A DNA stretch of 64,000 bases, taken from Kaistia algarum (GTDB lineage Bacteria; Pseudomonadota; Alphaproteobacteria; Rhizobiales; Kaistiaceae). Both the position numbers and the translations under genes were made by a program. The first letter of the stretch is position 1, and each line of letters starts with the position of its first letter. Of the stretch, positions 27,803-36,349 are shown one piece after another. Location: positions 372,001 through 436,000 of the forward strand of contig NZ_JAPKNJ010000002.1 of the NCBI RefSeq assembly GCF_026343945.1, written 5' to 3'. Below the pieces are notes generated by a model. The model was not told the DNA's origin. It was given only the letters and a program-made list of their open reading frames with translations, and made no database searches.

Positions 27803-30751
27803 ATGAAAATCAGATCAGCATTGCGCGAGTTTTCGCGGATTCATGGCCAGGGACTGATCGCCGCTGGATTGGGCGCGGGCGTTACCCTGTCGACGGCCCA
27901 TGCCGCCGAGCCGATCGTGTTCACCTATGAAACGCTGAATTTCGGGACCGACAGTACGTTTCTGACCGGCATTCGCGGCGACAACATCGTCGGCGATCAT
28001 GTGATATCGGGCACGACCGAAACCGGCGGACTTTACTACAATCTCACGACGAAGACCTGGTCGCCGATGCCGGTTTCGACCTCGAACGGCGCGAACTTTC
28101 CCGGGGCGATCGGCTCCTCGCCTTATGGTCCGAGCTTCGGCACGCCGGAGGGCATCCTGCGGGTCGTGGGCAGCTACCAGACCGAGGCCTCGGCGCCCTA
28201 TGATCTGAGCTATCTCTATGACGGCGCCGCCGCGCCGGGCCAGCAGATCACCAATCTCATCTATCCGAGCGGCGCCGCCGGCCAGACCCTCTACACGATT
28301 GCTCATAGCAATTTCGGCAATCAGGTCGTTGGCGACTATGACACCGACCTCGCGACCGGCAACGCCTTTATCTACAACATGGATACGGGCACTTTCTCGA
28401 ACAACAATATTGCAGGCGCGATCAGCACGACTGCCTATGGGATCTATGGCGACAAGATCGCCGGCGGCTATTCGACAGTCGGAGACTTGAGCGGCCCGGT
28501 GTTCGAGCATGGCTACATCTATGACCAGACCGATGGAACCTATGTAACCTACGATCACGACGGCGCAATCGGCACCCATTTCGAAGGCATCACCGGCGCG
28601 GGCCGGGCGGGCGAATACAATCTCGTCGCGGACTGGATCAGCCCGGATGGCGCCACCCATCCGGCCGTTCTGCATGTCGCCGCCGATGGCAGTACGACCT
28701 GGTACGAGATCGACATTCCGGGCGAAGTCGTTTCGTCCAATTCCGCCTATGGCGACAATGTGGTCGGCGTCTATCTTGCCGACGGCAAGATCAATGGCTA
28801 TGTCGCCACCATTCCGGGCATGTACAACCCGATCCGGAACGAAAGCTCCCTGACCGTTTCGGCCAACGGCGCGACCGGGATCGCGACCAATCCGGGCGGC
28901 GACGACGTCATCAACAGCGCCCCGATCCTGGTTTCCGGCAACAACAGCGTCGGCATCCAGGGCCAGACCTACGGCGTCATCACCAATACCAGTTCGATCA
29001 CCACGACCGGCGCCGGCAGTTCCGGTGTCCAGATGAGCGGAACCTACGGCACGCTGCTGAACTACGGCACGATGACCGCCTCGCCTGGCGCCTTTGCCAT
29101 CAGCACCGGAGCCAGCGCGCTGGGCACGGTTGTCGTCAATTCCGGTGTCATCGATGGCGCGGTCGATATCGAGGCCGGTCCCTATGCCCGCTTCGAGAAC
29201 AGCGGCTGGCTCGGCATCACCGCGGCCGGTTCCGGCGTGACGCAGCAGATCAGCGGTATCTTCGCTCAGACGTCCGCCGGAACGCTCGGCTTGCGCATCG
29301 GCGACGGCAGCTATGACAGCCTCCATACCGACACGGCCCGCCTCGCCGGAACGCTGGCTGCCAGCTTCGATACCGATAGCCTGCTGAAGCGATACACCGT
29401 CGTTTCCGCTACGCAGGAGATCACCGGAGCGTTCGAGGCGCTAGAGACATCCGGCCTCCCCGACCTCTTCGCCGCCTGGCTGGGCTATACGCCGACGGAC
29501 GTGACGCTGAACGTCGCGGCTGCCCTCGCCGCTCTGCCGGGCAATACGCCGAACCAGCAGGCGGTCGGCAGCGCCATTGATGGCATCATCAACAACACCG
29601 GCAACAACACCCTAGCCGCCCTACCCGAGGCGCTGGCCCCGCTCTATGCGCTGGATACGGCGCAGTTGCCGGCGGCGCTCGGCGCCTTGTCCGGCGAGGG
29701 CTATGCGAGCGAACAATCCATCATCGTCGGCGACAGCTTCTACAGCCGACAGGCCGTGCTCGGCCGCCTGCGCCAGGGTTCCTATGCCGGCCAGTCCGGC
29801 GCCATGGCGTCGCTCTCGGACGGCGGGCCGACCCTTGCTTATGGCGAGGAGGCCAAGCAGCCGGCATCCGTCGCGGCGCTCGGCTATGTGTCCAAGGATG
29901 GCGCGGCCGAGCCGAAGGCTTCGGGCGCCACGCTCTGGGGTCAGGTCTATGGCGGGTGGGCCGATCTGAACAGCGGCTCGGACCTTGCCGATGTGAGCGA
30001 GAGCATCGGCGGCATCATCTCGGGCGCCGACATCGGCATCGACGATTGGCGGGTCGGCGCGGCGCTCGGCTATTCGCAGTCGAACGCGGATGTCGGAGAA
30101 CTGGGCAATTCGTTCAAGGTCGACAGCCTGCTTCTGGCGGCCTATGCCGGCACCAAGGCCGGGCCGGTCAATGTTCGCCTCGGCGCCAGCTATGCCTTCA
30201 ACCAGATCAATTCCGACCGCCTGATCGCCTATCCGGGCTACCTCCAGCAAGCCAGCGCGCAATATAATGGCGGCACGGCGCAGGCCTTCGGCGAACTTGG
30301 CTACGGCTTCGCGGTCCAGAAGGTAGCCTTGGAGCCGTTCGTCGGCCTCGCCTATGTCAACGTCAACACGGACGGCTTCTCCGAGACGGGCGCGGCCGCT
30401 GGCCTGAACGGATCGTCGATGAATTCCGGCGTCGGCTACAGCACGCTGGGCCTTCGCGCCGCCACCAGCCTGGCGGTATCGGGCGGCATGGTCTTGCAGC
30501 CTCGCGCGTCGCTCGCATGGCAATATGCCTTTGGCGATCTCTCGCCGACGGCGCAGATGGCCTTTGTCAGCGCGCCGGGAGCGAGCTTCTCAGTGTCGGG
30601 CGTGCCGCTCGCCGAGAACACCGCGCTCGTCGAACTCGGCGCCGACCTTCTGGTCAACCCCAAGGCGCGCGTCGGCCTCTCCTATGTCGGGCAGTTCGCC
30701 GAGGATGTCAGCGACAATTCGGTCCAGGCCAATTTCAGCCTGAGCTTCTGA
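27803..30751 (+). CDS. Autotransporter (type Va) with repeat-bearing passenger
   Basis: A 982-residue surface or secreted protein. A signal peptide ends near residue 35 (STAHAAEP). Residues ~57-340 hold about six related units with the theme GD.(I/V)VG.Y ... G.IY ... G.(T/Y), resembling the repeats of HAF-type beta-propeller proteins. Residues ~345-560 look like short beta-helix repeats (NTSSITTTGAGSSGVQ, NYGTMTA, NSGVIDGAVDI). Residues ~705-982 form the autotransporter barrel: GATLWGQVYGGW at its start and the terminal beta-strand VQANFSLSF ending in Phe, required for Bam insertion. It stands alone, with its own terminator behind it. Confidence 0.92.
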   Translation: MKIRSALREFSRIHGQGLIAAGLGAGVTLSTAHAAEPIVFTYETLNFGTDSTFLTGIRGDNIVGDHVISGTTETGGLYYNLTTKTWSPMPVSTSNGANFPGAIGSSPYGPSFGTPEGILRVVGSYQTEASAPYDLSYLYDGAAAPGQQITNLIYPSGAAGQTLYTIAHSNFGNQVVGDYDTDLATGNAFIYNMDTGTFSNNNIAGAISTTAYGIYGDKIAGGYSTVGDLSGPVFEHGYIYDQTDGTYVTYDHDGAIGTHFEGITGAGRAGEYNLVADWISPDGATHPAVLHVAADGSTTWYEIDIPGEVVSSNSAYGDNVVGVYLADGKINGYVATIPGMYNPIRNESSLTVSANGATGIATNPGGDDVINSAPILVSGNNSVGIQGQTYGVITNTSSITTTGAGSSGVQMSGTYGTLLNYGTMTASPGAFAISTGASALGTVVVNSGVIDGAVDIEAGPYARFENSGWLGITAAGSGVTQQISGIFAQTSAGTLGLRIGDGSYDSLHTDTARLAGTLAASFDTDSLLKRYTVVSATQEITGAFEALETSGLPDLFAAWLGYTPTDVTLNVAAALAALPGNTPNQQAVGSAIDGIINNTGNNTLAALPEALAPLYALDTAQLPAALGALSGEGYASEQSIIVGDSFYSRQAVLGRLRQGSYAGQSGAMASLSDGGPTLAYGEEAKQPASVAALGYVSKDGAAEPKASGATLWGQVYGGWADLNSGSDLADVSESIGGIISGADIGIDDWRVGAALGYSQSNADVGELGNSFKVDSLLLAAYAGTKAGPVNVRLGASYAFNQINSDRLIAYPGYLQQASAQYNGGTAQAFGELGYGFAVQKVALEPFVGLAYVNVNTDGFSETGAAAGLNGSSMNSGVGYSTLGLRAATSLAVSGGMVLQPRASLAWQYAFGDLSPTAQMAFVSAPGASFSVSGVPLAENTALVELGADLLVNPKARVGLSYVGQFAEDVSDNSVQANFSLSF

Positions 30752-30782
30752 CGCGCCGACATCGCATCTCGGGCGCATTTAG

Positions 30783-30828
30783 CAGCTCTGGCCGGCTTGA
30801 TCATGATCGAGCCGGCCAGAGCTGTTTT
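30783..30828 (+). terminator. Rho-independent terminator of the autotransporter gene
   Basis: A 15-bp perfect stem (30783-30797 pairs with 30810-30824, arms beginning CAGCTCTGG and ending CCAGAGCTG), a 12-nt loop and then TTTT. It begins 32 bp after the stop codon. Confidence 0.88.
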
Positions 30829-30851
30829 CAGGATCGGTTGAGTCTGGGCGT

Positions 30852-31289
30852 TTAGATCTTGGCCGGCGCCGGGGCGGCAGGCGGCGTCACCGGTTTGGGC
30901 GCGGGGATCCAGCGGAAATTGTAGCGCTCGCCATAGGCCTTATAGAAAACCATCTTGTCGCCCTTGGCCGAATAGAGCGTGAAGACGCGGTTGGCGACGC
31001 TATAGGTCGGGAATACCGAAAGGTCGAGGTTGACGCCTCCGGTTGTATAGACCTGCGGACATTTGTTGCCGACGGCGATGCCGAACACCTTGTCCTTCTT
31101 GCGGTCCCAGCGGGTCACCGGCTTGCTGGTCGACGACGACATGACAAGCTGGCAGCCACTTCCATCCTTGCCGATCTGCACAAAGTCGAACCCGTCGGCC
31201 GGCGTGGCCGAGGCGGCTCCGCCCATCGTGGCGGAGAGGCCCAATCCGAGCGCAGCTGCACCCATCATCCCCAGAAAGGAAATCTTCAT
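30852..31289 (-). CDS. Exported protein of unknown function
   Basis: A 145-residue protein with a signal peptide (MGAAALGLGLSATMGGAASA). The mature domain has two cysteines that could form a disulfide (GSGCQLVM, GNKCPQVY), a VFPTYSVANRVFTLYSAKGDKMVFYKAYGE region of beta character, and a Pro/Ala-rich C-terminal tail (PKPVTPPAAPAPAKI). I know no function. It is convergent with the autotransporter gene across a shared terminator region. Confidence 0.72.
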   Translation of the reverse strand: MKISFLGMMGAAALGLGLSATMGGAASATPADGFDFVQIGKDGSGCQLVMSSSTSKPVTRWDRKKDKVFGIAVGNKCPQVYTTGGVNLDLSVFPTYSVANRVFTLYSAKGDKMVFYKAYGERYNFRWIPAPKPVTPPAAPAPAKI

Positions 31290-31523
31290 CGACAGCTCCC
31301 GTTAAGCCCCCAGGCCTGCGAACGCTGCACCAGGAAGGGCGGCGGGAGCAACAGGAATTTTGCGACGCACTCAACAATGTGCGACGCACCATTTCGGGGG
31401 CATGACATCGCGATGGAGCCTTCGCCCTGCCGGCCGACGCGAAAGGTTAGTCGGCTCAGCCGCGAATTCGTTCTATTCCGTCATTGCGTGAAGGAAAGCC
31501 GCCTGGTCCCCACGGGTAGGGCG

Positions 31524-32012
31524 TTAACCGAACATTCGTGTCAGGCGCTCGAGGATGGAGGTCCGGCTGTTCATGTCGGCCGCCTCGGCTTCCTGTTTCA
31601 CATGGGCGAGTTCGGCGCGGCGCTGCTCGACGATCGAAGCCAAACGGTCCAGCAGCTCCGCGCGCCCCCCGACGACGATGGTGAAGGAGGTCTTGTCGAT
31701 CTCGATCGCCGTCACAGGCTCCACCGCGGTGACGCTCGCCGTGCGGGAGAACCCCGTGAGCAGCGAAATCTCGCCGACCACGTCGCCCTTGCCCAGAACC
31801 GCGATCTCCTTGGAGCCGCCAGGAGAGTGGAAGGTCACCTTGGCCCGGCCGCCCGTGATCACGAACATCGATGCGTCCAGATCGCCCTGGCGCACGATCG
31901 AGGCACCCAAAGGGAAGCTCCGAACATGGGCGCGGTTCGCGAGCGCCTGGATTCCGTCCCAGCCGAAGCCCTCGAACAAGGGCAGCGTTTCCAGCGTCCC
32001 GGCGATCGTCAT
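31524..32012 (-). CDS. Cyclic-nucleotide-binding domain protein without an output domain
   Basis: A 162-residue protein made of one CRP-type cyclic-nucleotide-binding domain: LPLFEGFGWDGIQALA at the start, then GASIVRQGD, the phosphate-binding cassette region GKGDVVGEISLLTGFSRTASV with the Glu and Arg expected for cNMP contact, and EIDKTSF. After it there is only a ~40-residue helical tail (LDRLASIVEQRRAELAHVKQEA) and no helix-turn-helix. Such proteins probably act through a partner. No obvious partner gene is next to it. Confidence 0.85.
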   Translation of the reverse strand: MTIAGTLETLPLFEGFGWDGIQALANRAHVRSFPLGASIVRQGDLDASMFVITGGRAKVTFHSPGGSKEIAVLGKGDVVGEISLLTGFSRTASVTAVEPVTAIEIDKTSFTIVVGGRAELLDRLASIVEQRRAELAHVKQEAEAADMNSRTSILERLTRMFG

Positions 32013-32092
32013 CGCGGCTCCTCGTTGCTACGAATCCTTCGATATTTCGACAGGCTTTTCGCGCCCAGCGCAAGAGCTCGGGACGCTGAAAC

Positions 32093-32464
32093 CTACCCGG
32101 CCGGCGAGGCGCCGTCATAGGCCGCCTGCGCGGCGAAAACGGCGTCCATGTTGCTCTCGGCCCAATGGGTCAGAGCCGACACCGTCTCGGTCAGCGTGTG
32201 TCCAAGCGGCGTCAGTCGATATTCCACGGTGACGGGAACGGTCGGGAAGACGCTGCGCGAGACGAGGCCGTCGCGCTCCAGCTTCTTCAGGGTCTGTGAG
32301 AGCACCTTCTGGGAGATGCCTTTGATCTCGCGGCGAAGATGATTGAAGCGGACGGCGTCTTCCCGGAGCCGGTCGAGGATCAGCAGCGCCCATTTGTCGG
32401 CGAGGCGATCCAGCACCAGCCGGGTCGGGCAACGGTCTTCATAAACATTATAGATCCTGTCCAT
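32093..32464 (-). CDS. HxlR-family transcriptional regulator
   Basis: Winged-helix regulator of about 123 residues: CPTRLVLDRLADKWALLIL, RFNHLRREIKGISQKVLSQTLKKLERDGLVSR and the wing VPVTVEYRLTPLG are the family signature. It has a single N-terminal Cys (DRCPTRL), the residue that senses thiol-reactive compounds in several HxlR proteins. The ATG at 32464 has GGAAG upstream; an ATG at 32479 lacks a site. It is divergent from the NmrA-like oxidoreductase and is its probable regulator. Confidence 0.92.
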   Translation of the reverse strand: MDRIYNVYEDRCPTRLVLDRLADKWALLILDRLREDAVRFNHLRREIKGISQKVLSQTLKKLERDGLVSRSVFPTVPVTVEYRLTPLGHTLTETVSALTHWAESNMDAVFAAQAAYDGASPAG

Positions 32465-32572
32465 TGCCTGAACTTCCATCGATTGGCGGGCGCCGGCAGT
32501 TTCCCTGAGGAAACCATGTGAGCCGAAAGTGCCTTCTTTCGCGCTATATCCGCAGCGGCTATGTCTCCATAT

Positions 32573-32585
32573 GATACAAAGTATC
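32573..32585. promoter_or_regulatory. Candidate HxlR operator palindrome
   Basis: The perfect inverted repeat GATAC-AAA-GTATC lies in the 145-bp divergent spacer, 24 bp before the oxidoreductase ATG. Its size and spacing suit a dimeric winged-helix repressor. Assignment is by position only. Confidence 0.45.
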
Positions 32586-32609
32586 TATCAGAAACTTAGG
32601 AGATGATCC

Positions 32610-33452
32610 ATGGCAGGCAAGATTCTCGTGCTCGGCGCAACGGGGCATGTCGGCAAGCCACTCGTCGCAGCGCTGCTCGCCAAGGGCGAGGCGGTGAAGG
32701 CGGCCTCGCGCTCGGGACAGCCGGTCGAAGGCGCCGAAGGCGTCGTATTCGACTTCGCCGATCCGGCGACCATCGCACCCGCCCTTGAAGGCGTCGACCG
32801 CGCCTTCGTTCTGCTGCCCACCGGTTATCTGGCAGTCACGGAATTGCTGCTGCCGCTGGTCGAAGCCGCCGCCTCGCGCAACATCAAGATCGTGTTCCAG
32901 AGCGTCTTCGGCGTCGATGCGGATGATTCAATCCCCTACCGTCAGGTCGAGATCGCCATCGAAAAATCGGGTACGCCCTATGTGATCCTGCGTCCGAACT
33001 GGTTCTCGGACAATTTCGTCACCTATTGGAAGCCCGGTATCGATCATGCCGGCACGATCGCTGTGCCGGCCGGCGATGGCAAATCCGCGTTCATCGACGT
33101 GCGCGACATCGCCGAGAGCGCGGCGGCAGCGCTAACCACGGATCGCTTCGACGGCAAGTCGTTCAACCTCACGGGTCCGGAAGCCCTCGGCTATGCGGAT
33201 GCGGCGGCAATCCTCGCCAAGGTCCTCGGCAAACCGGTCGCGTATCAGGCAGTGGATGACGACACCTTCGTCGGCATCCTGACCGTCGCCGGTGTTCCCG
33301 AGGCCTATGCGCGCTTCCTGGCCAGCATCTTCTATCCGGTTCGCCAGGGCTGGACAGCCGGCGTGTCCGACGCGGTCGAGACCCTGACTGGCAAGCCGCC
33401 GCGCTCTGTCGAGACCTATGCCCGTGACAATCTTGCGACGCTCGCGGCTTGA
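32610..33452 (+). CDS. NmrA-like NAD(P)-binding oxidoreductase (QOR2/azoreductase type)
   Basis: An atypical short-chain dehydrogenase of 280 residues. It has the nucleotide-binding motif ILVLGATGHVGKPLV at the N-terminus, FVLLPTGYLAV, the substrate-side ILRPNWFSDNF and the conserved VRDIAESAAAAL of NmrA-like proteins. The family includes quinone reductases and azoreductases, typically induced by electrophiles through an HxlR regulator, which fits the divergent neighbour. AGGAGA 6 nt upstream sets the start. It has no membrane segment. Confidence 0.9.
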   Translation: MAGKILVLGATGHVGKPLVAALLAKGEAVKAASRSGQPVEGAEGVVFDFADPATIAPALEGVDRAFVLLPTGYLAVTELLLPLVEAAASRNIKIVFQSVFGVDADDSIPYRQVEIAIEKSGTPYVILRPNWFSDNFVTYWKPGIDHAGTIAVPAGDGKSAFIDVRDIAESAAAALTTDRFDGKSFNLTGPEALGYADAAAILAKVLGKPVAYQAVDDDTFVGILTVAGVPEAYARFLASIFYPVRQGWTAGVSDAVETLTGKPPRSVETYARDNLATLAA

Positions 33453-33510
33453 TAGGCCGCCAACCACCTTCTTCCCGCGTTGACGGTTTCGCCGTCCGGC
33501 GATAGCCATC

Positions 33511-33536
33511 GCTGCCGGCCTTTCCTGGCCGGCAGC
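33511..33536 (+). promoter_or_regulatory. GC-rich hairpin directly upstream of the AGE-family gene
   Basis: A 10-bp perfect stem GCTGCCGGCC/GGCCGGCAGC with loop TTTCCT ends 5 nt before the ATG at 33542. It could terminate the upstream gene and could also hinder ribosome access to the following GGGGG purine run. Confidence 0.45.
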
Positions 33537-33541
33537 GGGGG

Positions 33542-34720
33542 ATGAGGGCGATGGCGGCAGCGAAGGGCGGCAAGGGGCGCGCGGCGGGTGCGCTGGGCGA
33601 ATGGCTGGTGGCCGACGCCCTGCCCTTCTGGGCCGCGCATGGGGTCGATCGCAAGGGCGGCGGCTTCTTTGAGCGGATCGAGCCGGATGGCACGCCTATC
33701 GAGGAGCCGCGCCGGGCGCGCCTCGTCGCCCGGCAGATCTATTGCTTCGCGATCGGCCAGGAGCTCGGCTGGGGCGGCCCGGCGGGGGAATTGGTTCGGC
33801 ACGGGCTCGACTTCCTGCTTGGCCGGCTGGTGCTGCCGGATGGGACCGTGCTGGGTGCCGTCGCCGTGGATGGCAGCCTGAGAAACGATCGCTACGATCC
33901 TTATGACTATGCCTTCGTGCTGTTCGGCCTCGCCGCGGCGGCGAAGCGGCTCGGCGACCGGAAGGAACTGCACAGCGTCGCGACGCGGATCCGCGAGCGT
34001 CTCGTCGCCTGCTGGGCGCATCCCTATCTCGGTTTCGAAGAGGCATCGCCGCGCACGCTTCCCCTGAAATCCAATCCGCATATGCATCTCTTCGAGGCGT
34101 TCCTCGCCTGGGACGAGATCGTGGGCACTGAGGATCCTTCCTGGCGTGCGCATGCCGACCGGATCGGCGAACTCGCGCTGACACGGTTGATCCTCCCCGA
34201 GACCGGCGCCTTGCCCGAGTTCTTCGACGGTGACTGGCGGCCGATGGCCGATGCGAAGGGTCTGCAGGTCGAGCCGGGCCACCAGTTCGAATGGGCCTGG
34301 CTGCTGCTGCGCTGGCTTGGCGCCAGACGCGACGAGCGAATCTTCTCGGCGGCTCTCAGGCTCGCCGCGATCGGAGAACGCTTCGGCGTCTCGATCGAGC
34401 GCAACGTCGCCTTTGGCGCGATCGATGAGCATTTCCATTTACGGGACGGCGAGGCCAAGCTCTGGCCGCAGACCGAGCGGCTGAAGGCGTGGCACGGGCT
34501 CGCCGGCCACAGGATGAACACCGACACTTCTCGTGCTCTCGCGGCGGAACGCGAGGCGGAAGCGGAGGAAGGTCTGATGCGTTATCTGGATCGCCGTCCG
34601 GCCGGCATTTGGCACGAGATCATGGCCGAGGATGGGAGCTTTCTTCCGGGGCCGGTTCGGGCGTCGAGCCTCTATCACATCGCCTGCGCCGCCGCGACAT
34701 TGGCCGAGAAACCCGCATGA
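33542..34720 (+). CDS. AGE-family epimerase/isomerase
   Basis: An (alpha/alpha)6-barrel sugar isomerase of 392 residues, of the N-acylglucosamine 2-epimerase / mannose isomerase family. Typical elements are the Arg in RLVARQIYCFAIGQ, YDPYDYAFVLFGLA, SNPHMHLFEAFLAWDEI, EPGHQFEWAWLLLRW with the catalytic-type His, KLWPQTERLKAW and SSLYHIACA. The substrate cannot be told from sequence; candidates are mannose/fructose or their phosphates. Its stop overlaps the start of the HAD phosphatase gene (ATGA), implying coupled translation. An alternative ATG is at 33551. Confidence 0.88.
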   Translation: MRAMAAAKGGKGRAAGALGEWLVADALPFWAAHGVDRKGGGFFERIEPDGTPIEEPRRARLVARQIYCFAIGQELGWGGPAGELVRHGLDFLLGRLVLPDGTVLGAVAVDGSLRNDRYDPYDYAFVLFGLAAAAKRLGDRKELHSVATRIRERLVACWAHPYLGFEEASPRTLPLKSNPHMHLFEAFLAWDEIVGTEDPSWRAHADRIGELALTRLILPETGALPEFFDGDWRPMADAKGLQVEPGHQFEWAWLLLRWLGARRDERIFSAALRLAAIGERFGVSIERNVAFGAIDEHFHLRDGEAKLWPQTERLKAWHGLAGHRMNTDTSRALAAEREAEAEEGLMRYLDRRPAGIWHEIMAEDGSFLPGPVRASSLYHIACAAATLAEKPA

Positions 34721-35247
34721 ATGACGCAGCGCTCCGCCCCGCCGCCTTCCTCGACCGCGACGGCGTGCTGAATGTCGATGACGATTATGTCTTCCGCCCC
34801 GAGGCGCTGCGGCTCATTCCCGGCGCGGCGGCGGCCGTGCGGAGGATGAACGAAGCCGGTTTCGTCACCGTCGTCGTAACCAATCAATCGGGCGTCGCGC
34901 GCGGCTACTACTCCGAAGACGAAATGCACGCCTTCAACGCGTATCTCGCCGAGACGCTGGCCCGCGACGGCGCCAGGCTCGATGCGATCTATGCCTGCCC
35001 GTTTCACCCGGACGGCATTGTTGAGCGCTACCGCGCCGATCATTCAGACCGGAAGCCGAAACCCGGCATGATCCTGCGCGCCATCGCCGACCTTCGCCTC
35101 GATCCGGCGCGCTCCTTCCTGGTCGGCGACAAGGAAAGCGACATGCAGGCAGCGCGAGCTGCCCATGTCGATGGCTTTCTCTTTGAAGGCCCGGATCTGG
35201 CGACCTTTGTCGAGGGAATCCTGACGGCGCGCGCAACGCGCCGTTGA
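34717..35247 (+). CDS. HAD-IIIA phosphatase, GmhB type (heptose bisphosphatase)
   Basis: A 176-residue HAD phosphatase close to D-glycero-D-manno-heptose 1,7-bisphosphate 7-phosphatase, which acts in ADP-heptose synthesis for lipopolysaccharide. It has motif I FLDRDGVLN with the nucleophile and acid/base aspartates, motif II VVTNQSGVARG, the zinc-loop area CPFHPDG and motif III/IV KPKPGMI and FLVGDKESDMQAA. The classic four-ligand zinc loop seems incomplete: only one Cys and one His are visible. It is coupled to the AGE gene and convergent with rfbA. Confidence 0.85.
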   Translation: MNDAALRPAAFLDRDGVLNVDDDYVFRPEALRLIPGAAAAVRRMNEAGFVTVVVTNQSGVARGYYSEDEMHAFNAYLAETLARDGARLDAIYACPFHPDGIVERYRADHSDRKPKPGMILRAIADLRLDPARSFLVGDKESDMQAARAAHVDGFLFEGPDLATFVEGILTARATRR

Positions 35248-35260
35248 TCGGCAGGGCGCC

Positions 35261-36136
35261 CTACCGCGTCCCATCCACCGTCAGCTGGCGTAGATACTGG
35301 CCATAGGCGCTCTTGCCGAGGGCCTTGGCGCGTGCCTCCAGCTGGACATCATCGATGAAGCCGAGGCGCCAGGCGACTTCTTCCGGGCAGGCGATCTTGA
35401 AGCCTTGTCGCTTTTCCAACGTGCGCACGAATTCCGCCGCCTCGATCAGGCTGTCCGGCGTGCCGGTATCGAGCCAGGCATAGCCGCGCCCCATCAGTTC
35501 GACGGCGAGTTCGCCGCGCTCCAGATAGGCGCGGTTAACGTCGGTGATCTCCAGTTCGCCGCGCGCCGATGGCTTCAGGTTGGCGGCAATGTCGACGACG
35601 CTCTCATCGTAGAAATAGAGCCCGGTGACGGCCCAGTTCGAGCGCGGCACCGCCGGCTTTTCTTCCAGCGACACGGCCTGCATGGCGCCGTCGAACTCGA
35701 CCACGCCATACCGCTCCGGATCGGTGACATGATAGGCGAACACGGTCGCGCCGTTCTTCCTTGCCGTCGCCGCGCCCAGCAGTTCCGGCAGGCCGTGGCC
35801 GTAGAAGATGTTGTCGCCGAGCACGAGGCAGGACGACGAGCCGGCCACGAATTCAGCGCCGATGATATAGGCCTGCGCCAGGCCGTCGGGGCTGGGCTGC
35901 TCCTTGTAGGAGATCGAAATGCCCCAAGTGGAACCGTCGCCGAGCAGCCGCTGGAAGGCCGGCAGGTCGAGCGGCGTCGAGATGATGAGAATGTCCTTGA
36001 TCCCGGCCAGCATTAGCGTGGTCAAGGGATAATAAATCATGGGCTTGTCGTAGATCGGCATGAGCTGCTTCGACGTGACCAGCGTCATCGGATGCAGCCG
36101 TGTCCCGCTACCGCCGGCTAGGATGATGCCTTTCAT
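35261..36136 (-). CDS. rfbA: Glucose-1-phosphate thymidylyltransferase
   Basis: Makes dTDP-glucose, the entry step to dTDP-sugars such as rhamnose. The 291 residues contain the nucleotidyl-transfer loop [31 protein letters not shown], the thymine/sugar contacts [31 protein letters not shown] and [14 protein letters not shown]. The family is clear and the length usual. rfbB, rfbC and rfbD are not adjacent, so it is detached from the rest of the pathway. Confidence 0.95.
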   Translation of the reverse strand: MKGIILAGGSGTRLHPMTLVTSKQLMPIYDKPMIYYPLTTLMLAGIKDILIISTPLDLPAFQRLLGDGSTWGISISYKEQPSPDGLAQAYIIGAEFVAGSSSCLVLGDNIFYGHGLPELLGAATARKNGATVFAYHVTDPERYGVVEFDGAMQAVSLEEKPAVPRSNWAVTGLYFYDESVVDIAANLKPSARGELEITDVNRAYLERGELAVELMGRGYAWLDTGTPDSLIEAAEFVRTLEKRQGFKIACPEEVAWRLGFIDDVQLEARAKALGKSAYGQYLRQLTVDGTR

Positions 36137-36349
36137 TGTTCTTGTTTCCTTTGGTTGAACCGTCCATGCCTTCCGAAGGCTCGATATGACCGGGATCGGG
36201 AGGTTCTGACAACTCCCCGCCGCTGCATCATGCCGCTTGGCCGGCCGCCTCCCAGCGGCTAGTGGAGAAGCGTTGCCAAAAGCTCACGGGGAAACGATGC
36301 GGCCGTACCCATACATGACCGATCGGCGACTACCCGGAAGCCAGCAGCT

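Noticed and set aside
27307..27804. 165-codon minus-strand frame across tRNA-Lys and the spacer
   Set aside because: Its C-terminal part is the reverse translation of the tRNA, a well-known false gene call.
27815..29326. 503-codon minus-strand frame opposite the autotransporter
   Set aside because: Antisense shadow of a repeat-rich gene; the apparent repeats mirror those of the true gene.
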